Of a DNA stretch of 49,887 nt, positions 25,714-38,574 are shown piece after piece. Source of the DNA: Nocardiaceae bacterium. GTDB taxonomy: Bacteria > Actinomycetota > Actinomycetes > Mycobacteriales > Mycobacteriaceae. The stretch lies in the NCBI GenBank assembly GCA_021372355.1, contig JAJFUQ010000158.1, positions 1 through 49,887 of the forward strand. The letters are read 5' to 3'. Within the stretch, counting starts at the first letter, position 1. Each line of letters starts with the position of its first letter. The position numbers and the translations under genes were made by a program. Under the pieces are notes generated by a model. That model was not told the DNA's origin and made no database searches. It was given only the letters and a program-made list of their open reading frames with translations.

Positions 25714-26334
25714 TCAGCCGCGGGTAACCACGACGCGACGCTGTGGTTCCGCGCCTTCGCTCTCACTCACGACACCACCGATCGCCGCGACTGCGTCGTG
25801 CACGACCTTCCGCTCGAACGGCGTCATCGGCTCGAGGACCTCGCGGCCACCCTTCTCGAGAACCCTCTTCGCCGCGGCCTGACCGATCGAGGTCAGGTCC
25901 GCGCGGCGCTTCGCACGCCAGCCTGCGATGTCGAGCATGAGCTTGCTGCGCTCGCCGGTTGCCTGCTGGACGGCCAGGCGGGTGAGCTCCTGGAGTGCGT
26001 CCAGGACCTCTCCGTTTCGACCGACGAGCTTGCTCAGGTCACGTCCGCCATCGATGCTCACGATGGCGCGCTTGCCCTCGACATCGAGATCGATGTCGCC
26101 GTCGAAGTCGAGGATGTCGAGCAACTGCTCGAGGTAATCGCCGGCGATCTCGCCTTCTTCGACGAGTTCGTCTTCTTCGTTCTCGGGAGCTTCACCCTCC
26201 GCCGAGGTCTTTTCCAATGCCGAATCCGAGGGTTCACTCACAGCCAGGTCAGACACAGCCTCGTCGCCTCCCATTTCTGGTCTCGTTGTTGTTGCTTGGT
26301 TCTCTGGTCGCTCCGCACGTTCCGCGCCGGCCAT
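25714..26334 (-). CDS. jag: Jag / KhpB-type single-stranded nucleic acid binding protein
   Basis: A 206-residue RNA-binding protein. An acidic, disordered head (residues 1-65) is followed by a KH domain with VGRNGEVLDALQELTRLAVQQAT (GxxG-type loop) and an R3H domain (KVVHDAVAAIGGVVSESEGAEPQRRVVVTRG). It is conserved directly after yidC and is implicated in envelope and cell-division control in Gram-positives. The ATG lies three bases past the yidC stop. Confidence 0.93.
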   Translation of the reverse strand: MAGAERAERPENQATTTRPEMGGDEAVSDLAVSEPSDSALEKTSAEGEAPENEEDELVEEGEIAGDYLEQLLDILDFDGDIDLDVEGKRAIVSIDGGRDLSKLVGRNGEVLDALQELTRLAVQQATGERSKLMLDIAGWRAKRRADLTSIGQAAAKRVLEKGGREVLEPMTPFERKVVHDAVAAIGGVVSESEGAEPQRRVVVTRG

Positions 26335-26337
26335 GTG

Positions 26338-27450
26338 TCAGGGTCGCCGTTTCGGACCCTGGTTGGGGCGCCCGCGATTGGGGTTGTTCTTCCGGTTCTT
26401 CACCTGTCCCGGACGAGTACCCCCGCGGTTCGGGTTCTTGCGCGGTGCCGAGGTGACGTCGCCGTCGTCCTCGATCTCGACTGCCGTCGACGTGACGATC
26501 TCCTGCATGCGGTTCGCGGTCGGCTTGGCACCCGGTCGGGGAGCGAGCTCAGAACGCTTCTCGAGGGCGGCTGCCTTCTTCGCCTCGTCCTCGCGGTCCA
26601 TCTTCCGGTACACGACATGCTGCTGGCCGTAGGTCCAAGCGTTGTTCGCAACCCAGTAGAAGAGGATGGCGACCGGCAGGAACGGACCACCCACGAGAAC
26701 ACCGAGGGGGAACGCGTACAGCGCGAGCTTGTTCATGATCGCGGTCTGCGGGTTGGCCGCTACCGCCGCGCTCTGACGAGCGACGGAGAAGCGCGAGTTC
26801 ATGTGCGTCGCCAAGCTCGCGAGGATCATCAGCGGAACCGCGACGACGGCGATCTTCAGAATCGTCAGATCATGGGTGAGAATTCCCAGCTCCGGCACGT
26901 TGAACGCACGCTTGTAGTCGTCGCTCATGTTCATGAACGCGGCGAGCGGAACGCCGAAGACCTTCGCCTTGAGGAACGACTGCACATCCTCGGCGGAGAA
27001 GAAGTAGTTCGGGGTCTGGGCATTCTGCAGCGCCGTCATGGCGTGCGACTGACCGAAGCGGGTTCCGGTTCGCGCGAACGAACTGAGCACGTGGTACAGA
27101 CCGATGAAGACGGGGGCCTGGACCAGAACCGGGAGACAACCCATCAGCGGATTGAAGCCATGTTCCTTCTGCAGCTTCTGCATCTCCATCGCAAGACGCT
27201 GCTTGTCCTTGCCGTACTTCTTCTGCAGCGCCTTGATCTGCGGCTGCAGTTCCTGCATCTGACGCGTCGTGCGGACCTGCTTGACGAACGGCCTATACAG
27301 CAACAGACGCAGCGTGAAAACAAGGAACACGACGGCAAGGACCCACGTAAGGCCGCTGTCCGGTCCGAACAGGAACCCGAAGGCCTTGTGCCATACCCAC
27401 AAGATTCCGGATACCGGGTAATAGACGAAGTTCAGCACTGCGCTAGACAC
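26338..27450 (-). CDS. yidC: Membrane protein insertase YidC
   Basis: A 370-residue YidC/Oxa1/Alb3 insertase with five expected helices. Signature segments: [42 protein letters not shown] (including the groove Arg), [23 protein letters not shown], and [40 protein letters not shown] long basic C-terminal tail rich in Arg/Asn/Gly/Pro could contact ribosomes. The start may be GTG 27450 or GTG 27438; GAGGA abuts the first and is 12 bases from the second. Confidence 0.96.
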   Translation of the reverse strand: MSSAVLNFVYYPVSGILWVWHKAFGFLFGPDSGLTWVLAVVFLVFTLRLLLYRPFVKQVRTTRQMQELQPQIKALQKKYGKDKQRLAMEMQKLQKEHGFNPLMGCLPVLVQAPVFIGLYHVLSSFARTGTRFGQSHAMTALQNAQTPNYFFSAEDVQSFLKAKVFGVPLAAFMNMSDDYKRAFNVPELGILTHDLTILKIAVVAVPLMILASLATHMNSRFSVARQSAAVAANPQTAIMNKLALYAFPLGVLVGGPFLPVAILFYWVANNAWTYGQQHVVYRKMDREDEAKKAAALEKRSELAPRPGAKPTANRMQEIVTSTAVEIEDDGDVTSAPRKNPNRGGTRPGQVKNRKNNPNRGRPNQGPKRRP

Positions 27451-27474
27451 TCCTCACGAGTTGTGTGCTTCCAT

Positions 27475-27762
27475 TCAACAGGTCTCACCAGATGCCGCCT
27501 GCACGTGGTCGTGCGTACGCCGCTCCGGAACCGGATCCCAACCACCAGGATGCCAAGGGGCACATTTCGCGAGCCGGATCACCGTCAGCACGCTGCCGAC
27601 GAAGAAGCCGCGAGTTCGCAAGGCCGTGACGGCGTACTCACTGCATGTCGGACTGAATCGGCAGGTGGGCATCCGCATAGGGGAGATATAGGACCGGTAC
27701 AGCTCGATCAAGAAGATCAGCGCACGCGCCGGAAGGTGCGCCAGCCACCGAAGTGCGTTCAT
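27475..27762 (-). CDS. yidD: Membrane protein insertion efficiency factor YidD
   Basis: A 95-residue protein with the family core [38 protein letters not shown] and [17 protein letters not shown], including three conserved Cys. It associates with the inner face of the membrane and helps YidC. It lies between rnpA and yidC with short gaps. Confidence 0.94.
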   Translation of the reverse strand: MNALRWLAHLPARALIFLIELYRSYISPMRMPTCRFSPTCSEYAVTALRTRGFFVGSVLTVIRLAKCAPWHPGGWDPVPERRTHDHVQAASGETC

Positions 27763-27765
27763 CGC

Positions 27766-28137
27766 TTATGCACCACCGAGGGCGCCCACGCGCTGTAATG
27801 CTCGGCGCAGGTCGCGTTCCAGAACGTTCGCCGATGCAGCTGCAGCTGGAGGTAATGCTCGGATGACCACGTCGGATCCCTCGTCCAGCGCCGGAGCCAC
27901 GTCGACGCAGAGGGGCCGGAGCCGCCGCGCGAGAGTGTGACGCACCACGGATCCGCCGACAGACTTGCTGACGATCAAACCAAAACGTGGCCCGCCGAAT
28001 ACCAAGGCCGGCGGGCCAGTTTCTGAGGCACGATTCGCGACGTAGATCACGAGATTTCGTCCGCCGGCACGACGACCGGAGCGAACAACACTGTGAAAGT
28101 CTCGAGAATTGTGCAGTCGATACTGCTCAGGCAGCAC
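27766..28137 (-). CDS. rnpA: Ribonuclease P protein component
   Basis: A 123-residue basic protein that assists the RNase P RNA in maturing tRNA 5' ends. It has LPEQYRLHNSRDFHSVVRSGRRAGG, FGLIVSKSVGGSVVRHTLARRLRPL (the RNR-type signature, here with His-Thr-Leu-Ala-Arg-Arg) and DVVIRALPPAA. GTG 28137 is chosen; the frame is open upstream through rpmH but those residues are not RnpA-like. It is 28 bases after rpmH. Confidence 0.94.
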   Translation of the reverse strand: MLPEQYRLHNSRDFHSVVRSGRRAGGRNLVIYVANRASETGPPALVFGGPRFGLIVSKSVGGSVVRHTLARRLRPLCVDVAPALDEGSDVVIRALPPAAAASANVLERDLRRALQRVGALGGA

Positions 28138-28165
28138 CCGAGCGCCTATGCACCTATGGGGTGGA

Positions 28166-28309
28166 TTAAACGGCGAGCTCGGAGCGGCCCTTGCGGCGGC
28201 GAGCCGAGAGAATGGCCCGGCCAGCACGCGTGCGCATGCGCAGGCGGAAGCCATGCACCTTCGCGCGACGACGGTTGTTCGGCTGGAACGTCCGCTTGCC
28301 CTTGGCCAC
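28166..28309 (-). CDS. rpmH: 50S ribosomal protein L34
   Basis: A 47-residue ribosomal protein starting at GTG 28309: [20 protein letters not shown], then [20 protein letters not shown]. It is nearly identical in length and sequence to other actinobacterial L34. It is the first gene of the minus-strand unit; a predicted promoter lies about 160 bases upstream, leaving a long leader. Confidence 0.97.
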   Translation of the reverse strand: MAKGKRTFQPNNRRRAKVHGFRLRMRTRAGRAILSARRRKGRSELAV

Positions 28310-28470
28310 GGTCGACTCTCCTTGCAAGTTCACGGCGCACGGCAACGCCATGCCCCGTATGGGTTGGTGACAAATCCATGGTGAACGCCACGGACTTCCG
28401 GCTAGCGGCGGCGCGGTGCCCCGATAAGCTCGGCGCGCTGGCCTATAGTCCGCAAACGCTCGACTGTTCG

Positions 28471-28499
28471 AGGGTACTGATCCAGCGCTCACGGGTCAA
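28471..28499 (-). promoter_or_regulatory. Predicted promoter of the rpmH-rnpA operon
   Basis: On the minus strand TTGACC (28499-28494), a 17-base spacer and TACCCT (28476-28471) form a good housekeeping-type promoter. It points at rpmH and lies in the 629-base rpmH-dnaA gap. Confidence 0.6.
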
Positions 28500-28808
28500 A
28501 CCTGAGCCGTCGTTCCGGAGCCCGCGCGGCCGTCGCTGGGGCTGTCTGAAACCTGTACGCCAGGCGAACAGTCACTGAAGTACTGCTGCAAGGAATTACA
28601 GGTTTTGACCACCTGTTCGTCAGACTCTTGTTAGTTTCGTCCCCGACGGACGCACAAAGTTGTGCGAACAGGGTCGCTGTCCGGATCGTTTTGGATGGCC
28701 CACGTGAGACCCAGTCCGTCTCGCATTGGAAGACAGCCCACCCCTGGTGGGAGTCCTTCGACCATGCTTTCGCCGTAGCTGTCAACGACGATCAGGGCGC
28801 CCACAGTG

Positions 28809-28852
28809 CTATCCACGTACTTGTCCACATCTGTGGATAATTATGTGGATTA
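28809..28852. other. DnaA-box cluster upstream of dnaA
   Basis: Four boxes in 44 bases: TTGTCCACA at 28821-28829 and TGTGGATAA at 28832-28840 are exact matches in opposite orientation. CTATCCACG at 28809 and TGTGGATTA at 28844 differ by one or two bases. They lie about 90-130 bases before dnaA and probably mediate autoregulation or belong to the origin. The rest of the 629-base gap holds the rpmH promoter and leader, and I see no gene in it. Confidence 0.8.
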
Positions 28853-28938
28853 CTTGTCGACCTGGCATATTCGTAGGCCGATCGGCTCGCGCTAGTCCGA
28901 GTCGGGGAATGTACGACGCGATCTGGAGGGGCGAAAGC

Positions 28939-30414
28939 GTGACCAATGACGCGCAGGCGCTGGCACAGGTCTGGCCGACCATTCTCGCTGATCTGACCAC
29001 GGGCTCCGAAGATGGATCGATTCCGCAGGTCAGCTATGCCCAACGCGCATGGCTTCGCTTGGTCAAACCCCTCACTGTCGTCGAGGGTTTCGCGCTGTTG
29101 TCCGTCCCGTCGGTCCTCGCCCAGGAAGCTGTCGAACGCGGTCTCCGCGAACCGATCCTGAGCCAGCTGCGCCGGCGACTCGACACTCGAATCGAAGGAC
29201 TCGGAGTTCGTGTCGAACCCAGCGCCGAGGCCGACCCGGACGACGTCGTCACTCCGCCGGTCGCCGATCCGCTGCTGCCGTCGCAGTCGCGAATCCGCCG
29301 CGACGAGGAACTTCCGGCCGAGAATGGAAGCGACCGCGCGAGCTGGACGCCGACCTTCGTCAAGCCTGATGCGGCGCCGCCGTCGACAAACAGCCTCAAC
29401 GCGAAGTACACGTTCGACACCTTCGTCATCGGTGCGTCGAACCGCTTCGCGCACGCCGCTGCCGTCGCCGTCGCCGAGGCGCCCGCCCGGGCCTACAACC
29501 CGTTGTTCATCTGGGGATCCTCCGGACTCGGGAAGACGCACTTGCTGCATGCCGCCGGCAACTATGCGCAGCGACTCTTCCCGGGAATCCGCGTCAAGTA
29601 CGTGTCGACCGAGGAATTCACGAACGACTTCATCAACAGTCTTCGTGACGACCGCAAGGCGGCGTTCAAGCGGCGCTACCGCGAACCGGACATCCTCCTC
29701 GTCGACGACATCCAGTTCATTGAAGGCCGCGAAGGTATCCAGGAAGAGTTCTTCCACACCTTCAACACGCTGCATACGGCGAACAAGCAGATCATCGTGT
29801 CGTCGGACCGCCCGCCTCGACAGCTCGCAACGCTCGAGGAGCGTCTGCGTACGCGATTCGAATGGGGCTTGATCACCGACGTCCAGCCGCCGGAACTCGA
29901 GACGCGCATGGCGATTCTCGATAAGAAGGCCCGGATGGACCGCCTGGATGTGCCGGACGATGTCCGCGAGCTCATCGCGAGCCGCATCGAACGCAATATC
30001 CGCGAACTCGAAGGCGCTCTGATCCGCGTGACGGCATTCGCGTCGCTCAACGGACAGAAACTCGACGTTTCGCTCGCCGAAGCCGTCCTGCGCGATCTGA
30101 TGCCGGATTCGAGCGCTCCGGAGATCAGTGCGTCGACCATCATGGCGGTCACCGCAGAGTTCTTCAGTACCTCTATAGAGGAGTTGAGGGGCCCTGGAAA
30201 GGCCCGCCCCGTCGCCCAGGCACGTCAGATCGCCATGTATCTGTGCCGCGAACTCACTGATCTTTCCTTGCCGCGCATCGGCCAGACCTTCGGCCGCGAC
30301 CACACGACGGTCATGTATGCCGACAAGAAGATCCGTAAGGAGATGGCCGAACGACCCAAGGTCTTCGAGCAGATCCAGGAACTCACGACCCGGATCCGAC
30401 AGCGATCCAAGTGA
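28939..30414 (+). CDS. dnaA: Chromosomal replication initiator DnaA
   Basis: A 491-residue AAA+ initiator. Domain I is at residues 1-90, a variable Pro/Asp-rich linker follows, and the ATPase starts at [14 protein letters not shown] with Walker [14 protein letters not shown] and Walker [12 protein letters not shown]. The domain IV helix-turn-helix ends with [39 protein letters not shown], which reads DnaA boxes. GTG 28939 has GGAGGGG at seven bases; ATG 28909 is possible but lacks a site. A strong terminator follows. Confidence 0.98.
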   Translation: MTNDAQALAQVWPTILADLTTGSEDGSIPQVSYAQRAWLRLVKPLTVVEGFALLSVPSVLAQEAVERGLREPILSQLRRRLDTRIEGLGVRVEPSAEADPDDVVTPPVADPLLPSQSRIRRDEELPAENGSDRASWTPTFVKPDAAPPSTNSLNAKYTFDTFVIGASNRFAHAAAVAVAEAPARAYNPLFIWGSSGLGKTHLLHAAGNYAQRLFPGIRVKYVSTEEFTNDFINSLRDDRKAAFKRRYREPDILLVDDIQFIEGREGIQEEFFHTFNTLHTANKQIIVSSDRPPRQLATLEERLRTRFEWGLITDVQPPELETRMAILDKKARMDRLDVPDDVRELIASRIERNIRELEGALIRVTAFASLNGQKLDVSLAEAVLRDLMPDSSAPEISASTIMAVTAEFFSTSIEELRGPGKARPVAQARQIAMYLCRELTDLSLPRIGQTFGRDHTTVMYADKKIRKEMAERPKVFEQIQELTTRIRQRSK

Positions 30415-30427
30415 CGAAGACGTACGA

Positions 30428-30457
30428 AGAGCCCCGGCCGATGGCCGGGGCTCTTTT
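30428..30457 (+). terminator. Intrinsic terminator after dnaA
   Basis: A twelve-base perfect stem (30428-30439 with 30443-30454) with a three-base loop is followed by a T-run at 30454-30457. It lies 14 bases after the dnaA stop and shields oriC from dnaA transcription. Confidence 0.88.
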
Positions 30458-30514
30458 GCATCCGCGTGTTACGCCCGGCGTGTCCTCTTGATTACAACCT
30501 CGCTACGACTACTC

Positions 30515-30755
30515 CACACTTGTGGATAACCCTGTTGATATCTGTGGATCCTTGGGGATGAATTGGGGCACAAATGTCAGCAAACGGTGACTATCAACAG
30601 TTGCAAGCACTCGGGTGCTAGCAGACCCCAACCTCATCCACATGCCGACACGCCGTGCTAGCTGCGGCAAGCGCCGGAATCCCCAGATTCCACAGGACCT
30701 ACTACTACTACGTATTTAGATCTTTATAGAAAAGTTTTAACAGCAGGCCTGTGCA
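30515..30755. other. oriC: Origin of replication (oriC) between dnaA and dnaN
   Basis: The 477-base dnaA-dnaN gap holds no gene. DnaA boxes: TGTGGATAA at 30521-30529 (exact), TGTGGATCC at 30543-30551 and TCATCCACA at 30634-30642. Further right, GATTCCACA (30686-30694, six of nine matching) is followed by four bases and then four CTA triplets (30699-30710). Read on the other strand these are TAG repeats, as in the DnaA-trio. An AT-rich stretch at 30713-30750 would be the unwinding element. Box, GC spacer, trio, AT-rich is the order known from Bacillus. Confidence 0.85.
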
Positions 30756-30891
30756 TCATTCAGCTAACAGGCCTGCAAGCGAGAGCTAGCGAGAGCCTCG
30801 CGACGTTCTTCGAAGGGATGGCGCTGCAGGCGCGGACCCCATAGGTTGTTACCCTGGCAGCCGTTACCGGAATCACAAGGGGACGTGAGTT

Positions 30892-32061
30892 ATGGCAGTT
30901 GAGGGCATGCGCTTTCGGGTCGCACGCGAAGACTTCGCAGACTCCGTTGCTTGGGTGGCCCGCAACCTTCCGTCTCGTCCGCCGGTTCCCGTTCTCGGTG
31001 GGATCCTCCTGGCCGCCGAAGCCGATGGCCTGACCGTTTCTGGATTCGACTACGAGGTCTCGGCACAGGTTCGCATCCCGGTCGACGTTTCCACCGCAGG
31101 CGACGTGCTCGTGTCGGGTCGTCTGCTCGCGGACATCACTCGCTCGCTCCCCGCCAAGCCGGTCGACGTCGTGCTCGACGGAAGTCGTGTGCTCATCACC
31201 TGCGGAAGCGCGAAGTTCTCGCTGCCAACGATGCCCGTCGAGGACTACCCGCAGCTTCCGGAGTTGCCGGCGCGAACGGGCTCGCTCCCAGTCGAGATCT
31301 TCGGTACTGCGGTCAGCCAGGTCGCCGTGGCGGCGGGCAAGGACGACACGCTTCCGATGCTCACGGGTATTCGCCTCGAGATCGACGGATCCAAGCTGGT
31401 TCTCGCCGCGACCGACCGTTTCCGCCTCGCGGTTCGCGAACTCGAGTGGACCCCGGGTGACAACGAGCTCAACACCGCGGTCCTGATCCCGTCCAAGACG
31501 CTTGCGGACGCTGCGAAAACTCTTGTCGGCCCGTCGGATTCGCCGGTGGAACTGTGCCTCGGCGGAGGCTCGGAAGGCCTGCTCGGTATCACGCGTGACG
31601 GGCGCAAGACCACCACTCGTCTTCTCGATGCCGAGTTCCCGAAGTTCCGTCAGCTGCTGCCGAAGGACCACACCTCGACCGCGACGATGGATGTCGCACC
31701 GCTGATCGACGCCATCAAGCGTGTGGCTCTCGTCGCCGAGCGTGGCGCTCAGGTCCGCATGGAGTTCTCCGGCGACGGACTGCTGCTGTCGGCGGGTGGA
31801 GACGACGCGGGCCGCGCCGAGGAGTCGCTGGAAGCCAACGTCCAGGGCCCGGGGCTGACGATCGCGTTCAACCCGGGATACCTCATCGATGGGTTGAATT
31901 CGCTGCACAGCGACCGCGTGCATTTCGGGTTCACCGCGCCGAGTCGTCCGGCGATGCTGCGTCCGATCGGCGACGAGGAGCAGGAAGCCGATGGCGACCG
32001 CTTCCCGCCCGTCGAGTCGGAGTACACGTACCTCCTCATGCCGGTGCGGTTGCCGGGCTAG
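30892..32061 (+). CDS. dnaN: DNA polymerase III sliding clamp (beta subunit)
   Basis: A 389-residue ring subunit with three clamp folds. Recognisable segments: [35 protein letters not shown], the central [32 protein letters not shown], and the C-terminal [13 protein letters not shown] ... [12 protein letters not shown]. The last residues end in the MPVRL motif that closes the ring. AAGGGGA lies before ATG 30892. A TACCCT at 30850-30855 may be its -10. It runs with recF and dciA. Confidence 0.98.
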   Translation: MAVEGMRFRVAREDFADSVAWVARNLPSRPPVPVLGGILLAAEADGLTVSGFDYEVSAQVRIPVDVSTAGDVLVSGRLLADITRSLPAKPVDVVLDGSRVLITCGSAKFSLPTMPVEDYPQLPELPARTGSLPVEIFGTAVSQVAVAAGKDDTLPMLTGIRLEIDGSKLVLAATDRFRLAVRELEWTPGDNELNTAVLIPSKTLADAAKTLVGPSDSPVELCLGGGSEGLLGITRDGRKTTTRLLDAEFPKFRQLLPKDHTSTATMDVAPLIDAIKRVALVAERGAQVRMEFSGDGLLLSAGGDDAGRAEESLEANVQGPGLTIAFNPGYLIDGLNSLHSDRVHFGFTAPSRPAMLRPIGDEEQEADGDRFPPVESEYTYLLMPVRLPG

Positions 32062-32095
32062 CCCTGGCGAGCCAAGCGACGGGTGACTCAACACA

Positions 32096-33286
32096 TTGTT
32101 CGTCCACGCACTATCGCTGCGGGATTTCCGGTCGTGGTCTTCGGCTGAGATCGCGCTCGAACCGGGTACCACCGTCTTCGTCGGGCGTAATGGCAACGGC
32201 AAGACGAACCTCATCGAGGCCCTCGGTTATCTCGCGACCATGGCATCGCATCGGGTCGCGACGGAAGCTCCGATGATTCGAAACGGCGCCGCGAGTGCGA
32301 CCGTGGGAGCGCAAGTCATCAACGACGGACGCGAACTGCGAATCGATGTCCAGCTCAATCGCGGGGCCGCGAACCGCGCCAGCATCAACCGGTCCCCGGT
32401 TCGGCGGACTCGCGAGATTCTCGGAGTACTGCGCACGGTGCTGTTCGCACCTGAGGACCTGTCCCTGGTACGAGGGGATCCCGGCGAGCGGCGCCGATTC
32501 CTCGACGAGCTGCTCACCACGCGCCGTCCGCGAATGGCCGCCTTGCGCAGCGACTACGAAAAGGTCCTTCGGCAGCGGGCCGCCCTGCTCAAGACCGCGT
32601 ATCGCAGCCGCGGCGAACTCAGCACGCTCGATGTGTGGGACGGACACCTGGCGAATCACGGCGCGGCACTGATCGCCGCCCGGCTGTCCCTGGTACACGA
32701 CCTCGCGCCGCATGTCACCGAGTCACATGCCCGGATCGCGCCAGGTGCGCGACCCGCGACGCTGCACTACCGAAGTTGCGTCGCCGGGGCGCTGCCGGAG
32801 GGATTCACCGATCCCACTCGTGTGCCCTTGGACAACGACGTCGAGGTCCTGACCCACGTACTGCTCGACGAGATGTCCCGGGTCAGGTCCTCAGAGCTCG
32901 AGCGTGGGGTCTGTCTCGTGGGCCCGCACCGGGATGACCTGGACCTCGTCCTCGGCACGGAAAGCGCCAAGGGATATGCCAGTCACGGAGAGTCCTGGTC
33001 CTTTGCGCTCGCACTTCGGATTGCGGCCTTCGCGCTGCTCCGCACCGATGGCAGTGATCCGGTGCTACTGCTCGATGACGTCTTCGCCGAACTCGACATG
33101 CGCCGCCGGATGGCCCTGGCCGAGCTGGTGTCCGATGCGGAACAGGTTCTCGTCACCGCGGCGGTTCCCGAGGACGTGCCAGAGCAGCTGAAGGGCCGTC
33201 GCATCGGCGTAGTGTCAGACTTCGATGACGGTGGCCGGATTTCCCGGATCTCGGAATACCCTGCGGAAGATCAGACTCATGAGTGA
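32096..33286 (+). CDS. recF: DNA replication and repair protein RecF
   Basis: A 396-residue SMC-like ATPase that helps load RecA at gaps. Walker A is [21 protein letters not shown]; the Walker B and signature region is [18 protein letters not shown]. The start is TTG 32096 ([11 protein letters not shown]), matching the usual N-terminus. The ribosome site is weak, suggesting low expression. It overlaps dciA by eight bases. Confidence 0.96.
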   Translation: MFVHALSLRDFRSWSSAEIALEPGTTVFVGRNGNGKTNLIEALGYLATMASHRVATEAPMIRNGAASATVGAQVINDGRELRIDVQLNRGAANRASINRSPVRRTREILGVLRTVLFAPEDLSLVRGDPGERRRFLDELLTTRRPRMAALRSDYEKVLRQRAALLKTAYRSRGELSTLDVWDGHLANHGAALIAARLSLVHDLAPHVTESHARIAPGARPATLHYRSCVAGALPEGFTDPTRVPLDNDVEVLTHVLLDEMSRVRSSELERGVCLVGPHRDDLDLVLGTESAKGYASHGESWSFALALRIAAFALLRTDGSDPVLLLDDVFAELDMRRRMALAELVSDAEQVLVTAAVPEDVPEQLKGRRIGVVSDFDDGGRISRISEYPAEDQTHE

Positions 33287-33818
33287 ATCCGAATCGAGTG
33301 ATTCCGGCGAAGTTCGTGGCTATGACCTCGCGCGCCGCGCCCTCGAGGAAGCGCGCGCCGCGGCCAAGGCGAACGGCAAATCCGTCGGCCAGGGACGCGC
33401 TGCCGGCGCGCGTGGCCCGGCGCGATCCGTACGTCGCGGCTGGTCTGGTTCCGGTCCGGATACACGTGATCCCCAAGCCTTCGGATCCCTCGTCAGTTCG
33501 ATCGCGAAGTCCCGCGGCTGGTCATCCCATGTCGCCGAAGGCACGGTCCTGGGCCAGTGGTTGAAGGTCGTCGGCGAGGACATCGCCTCGCATGCCGAAC
33601 CGACAACTCTCAAAGACGGCGTTCTCAGTATCACTGCGGAGTCAACTGCGTGGGCCACTCAGTTACGTCACATGCAGTCGCAGATCCTGGCGAAGATCGC
33701 CGCCGCGGTCGGCAATGGAGTGGTGACGAAGCTGCGGATCACCGGTCCCGTCGCACCCAGTTGGCGCAAGGGCGAACGACATGTGAAAGGCCGTGGACCG
33801 CGCGACACCTACGGGTAA
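33279..33818 (+). CDS. dciA: DciA replicative-helicase operator (DUF721)
   Basis: A 179-residue protein corresponding to Rv0004. The N-terminal part is Ala/Arg-rich and disordered. The DUF721 core starts at [45 protein letters not shown] and runs to [32 protein letters not shown]. DciA loads or operates DnaB in bacteria lacking DnaC/DnaI. ATG 33279 has GGAAGA eight bases upstream and lies inside the end of recF. Confidence 0.93.
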   Translation: MSESESSDSGEVRGYDLARRALEEARAAAKANGKSVGQGRAAGARGPARSVRRGWSGSGPDTRDPQAFGSLVSSIAKSRGWSSHVAEGTVLGQWLKVVGEDIASHAEPTTLKDGVLSITAESTAWATQLRHMQSQILAKIAAAVGNGVVTKLRITGPVAPSWRKGERHVKGRGPRDTYG

Positions 33819-33888
33819 GCCAGGCCCCCGAAAATGCACATTTCTACCCGCTGACCCTTGGTGGGCTCGGTTGAGCGGTTCACGTGCG

Positions 33889-33936
33889 TGTCAAGGGTGT
33901 CGCAGCCCCCGTCTAGGCTGAGTGGGCCAGTAAGAT
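33889..33936 (+). promoter_or_regulatory. Candidate gyrB promoter region
   Basis: The 208-base gap before gyrB contains TAGGCT at 33914-33919, a common actinobacterial -10, with a weak TGTCAA or TCAAGG as -35. A second possible -10, TAAGAT, lies at 33931-33936. Supercoiling control of gyrBA usually acts here, but that cannot be seen in sequence. Confidence 0.4.
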
Positions 33937-34017
33937 GTGAAGGTCATACCTGGTGTCTGCTACCTGCGGCGATACCGGGATTGCGAATTTCCTGACTTTG
34001 GGTCGAACAAGGAGTGA

Positions 34018-36066
<2,049 letters not shown>

Positions 36067-36078
36067 GACTAGCCAGAA

Positions 36079-38574
36079 ATGACTGAGACGACCCTGCCTC
36101 CAGAGGGCAGCGACCGCATCGAACCTGTTGACATTCAGCAGGAGATGCAGAACAGCTACATCGACTACGCGATGAGCGTCATCGTCGGGCGCGCACTGCC
36201 CGACGTTCGCGACGGTTTGAAGCCGGTGCACCGCCGGATCCTGTACGCGATGTTCGACAACGGCTACCGGCCTGATCGCGGCTACGTGAAGTCGGCTCGA
36301 CCCGTCGCCGAAACGATGGGCAACTACCACCCCCACGGTGACTCGGCGATCTACGACACCCTCGTTCGCATGGCGCAGCCGTGGTCGCTGCGGTATCCAC
36401 TCATCGACGGCCAGGGCAACTTCGGCTCGCGCGGCAACGACGGCGCGGCGGCCATGCGGTACACCGAGTGCCGGCTGACAAATCTCGCAATGGAGATGCT
36501 CCGGGATATCGACAAGGAGACCGTCGACTTCGTCCCGAACTACGACGGACGTACCCAGGAGCCGACGGTTCTGCCGAGCCGGATCCCGAACCTGCTGGTC
36601 AACGGGTCCGGCGGCATCGCGGTCGGTATGGCTACCAACATTCCGCCGCATAACCTCCGTGAGGTTGCCGAGGGTGTCTACTGGTGCCTCGACAACTGGG
36701 AGGCAGATGAGGAGTCGACCCTCGAGGCGATGATCGAACGTGTCAAGGGGCCGGACTTCCCGACCTCCGCTTTGATCGTCGGTGGCCAGGGGATTCAGGA
36801 TGCGTACCGTACCGGTCGTGGTTCGGTTCGGATGCGTGGTGTCGTCTCCATCGAAGAGGAGAAGACCGGCGCAACGACGATCGTCATCAGCGAGCTTCCG
36901 TTCCAGGTCAACCCGGACAACTTGATCTCGTCAATCGCCGAGCAGGTTCGCGACGGCAAGATCGCCGGCATCTCGAAGATCGAAGACCACTCGTCGGACC
37001 GTGTCGGCATGCGGATCGTCATCACACTGCGTCGTGACGCGGTTGCCAAGGTCGTGCTGAACAACCTGTACAAGCACAGCCAGTTGCAGACGAGCTTCGG
37101 CTGCAACATGCTCTCGATCGTCGACGGCGTACCGCGCACGCTGCGCCTCGACCAGATGATCCGCTACTACGTCAAACACCAGATCGAAGTCATCGTCCGG
37201 CGCACGCGCTACCTGCTGCGAAAGGCTGAAGAACGCGCGCACATCTTGCGCGGTCTCGTCAAGGCACTCGACATGCTGGACGAGGTCATCGCCTTGATTC
37301 GTCGTTCGCCCAGTGCCGAGGAATCCAAGACGGGCCTGATGGCGTTGCTGGACGTCGACGAGCTTCAGGCGACGGCGATTCTGGACATGCAGCTGCGTCG
37401 GCTCGCCGCTCTCGAACGTCAGCGGATCATCGACGAGTTGGCAGAAATCGAACGCGAGATCGATGACCTGAAGGACATTCTCGCCAAGCCCGAGCGGCAG
37501 CGCGCGATCATCAAGGATGAGCTCGCGGGGATCGTCGAGAAGTACGGCGACGACCGACGGACGAAGATCATTGCTGCTGACGGCGACGTCACCGACGAGG
37601 ACCTCATCGCGCGCGAGGACGTCGTCGTCACGATCACCGAGACCGGCTACGCCAAGCGCACCAAGACGGACCTCTACCGCGCGCAGAAGCGTGGCGGGAA
37701 GGGCGTTCAGGGCGCTGGCCTCAAGCAGGACGACATCGTGCGCCACTTCTTCGTGAGCTCGACGCACGACTGGCTGCTGTTCTTCACGAACAAGGGTCGG
37801 GTCTACCGCGCGAAGGCCTACGAGCTGCCGGAGGCGAACCGCACCGCGCGGGGTCAGCACGTGGCGAACCTGCTCGCGTTCCAGCCGGACGAGAAGATCG
37901 CCCAGGTCATTCAGATCAAGAGCTACCAGGATGCGCCGTACCTGGTCCTCGCGACCAAGCGCGGTCTGGTGAAGAAGTCCAAGCTCGAGGACTTCGATTC
38001 GAACCGTTCGGGTGGTGTCATCGGCATCAACCTGCGCGATGGCGACGAGCTCGTCGGCGCGATCCTTTGCTCCTCCGAGGACGACCTGCTGTTGGTCTCG
38101 GCACAGGGCCAGTCGATCCGGTTCGCCGCGACCGACGAGGCTCTTCGTCCGATGGGGCGTGCGACCTCGGGTGTCACTGGCATGCGCTTCAACGAGGACG
38201 ACGAGCTCCTGTCGCTCAATGTCGTCGTCGAAGGCAGCTACCTCCTCGTGGCGACCGCGGGCGGTTACTCGAAGCGGACCGCGCTCAGTGAATACTCGGC
38301 GCAGAACCGTGGCGGTAAGGGTGTTCTCACGATTCAGTACGACCGTCGACGTGGCAACCTCGTAGGTGCCGTCATCGTCGACGATGATGACGAGCTGTAC
38401 GCCATCACCACCGGCGGCGGTGTCATCCGCACTGCTGCCAAGCAGGTTCGTAAGGCAGGTCGACAGACCAAGGGTGTTCGCCTCATGAACCTCGGAGAAG
38501 GAGTCGACCTCCTGGCCATCGCGCGCAACGCCGATGAGCCGGACGAGCCGATCGACACCAAGGAGACGAAGTGA
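36079..38574 (+). CDS. gyrA: DNA gyrase subunit A
   Basis: An 831-residue cleavage subunit. The active-site Tyr128 is in [11 protein letters not shown]. The quinolone-determining region reads [19 protein letters not shown]: Ser89 and Asp93 match Escherichia coli Ser83 and Asp87, whereas M. tuberculosis has Ala at the first position. The C-terminal beta-pinwheel carries the GyrA box [11 protein letters not shown] and a second copy NRGGKGV. The stop overlaps the next gene by four bases. Confidence 0.98.
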   Translation: MTETTLPPEGSDRIEPVDIQQEMQNSYIDYAMSVIVGRALPDVRDGLKPVHRRILYAMFDNGYRPDRGYVKSARPVAETMGNYHPHGDSAIYDTLVRMAQPWSLRYPLIDGQGNFGSRGNDGAAAMRYTECRLTNLAMEMLRDIDKETVDFVPNYDGRTQEPTVLPSRIPNLLVNGSGGIAVGMATNIPPHNLREVAEGVYWCLDNWEADEESTLEAMIERVKGPDFPTSALIVGGQGIQDAYRTGRGSVRMRGVVSIEEEKTGATTIVISELPFQVNPDNLISSIAEQVRDGKIAGISKIEDHSSDRVGMRIVITLRRDAVAKVVLNNLYKHSQLQTSFGCNMLSIVDGVPRTLRLDQMIRYYVKHQIEVIVRRTRYLLRKAEERAHILRGLVKALDMLDEVIALIRRSPSAEESKTGLMALLDVDELQATAILDMQLRRLAALERQRIIDELAEIEREIDDLKDILAKPERQRAIIKDELAGIVEKYGDDRRTKIIAADGDVTDEDLIAREDVVVTITETGYAKRTKTDLYRAQKRGGKGVQGAGLKQDDIVRHFFVSSTHDWLLFFTNKGRVYRAKAYELPEANRTARGQHVANLLAFQPDEKIAQVIQIKSYQDAPYLVLATKRGLVKKSKLEDFDSNRSGGVIGINLRDGDELVGAILCSSEDDLLLVSAQGQSIRFAATDEALRPMGRATSGVTGMRFNEDDELLSLNVVVEGSYLLVATAGGYSKRTALSEYSAQNRGGKGVLTIQYDRRRGNLVGAVIVDDDDELYAITTGGGVIRTAAKQVRKAGRQTKGVRLMNLGEGVDLLAIARNADEPDEPIDTKETK

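Noticed and set aside
25798..27798. 666-codon plus-strand open frame across jag, yidC and yidD
   Set aside because: It lies antisense to three well-identified genes and shows no family motif; it is a GC-codon shadow.
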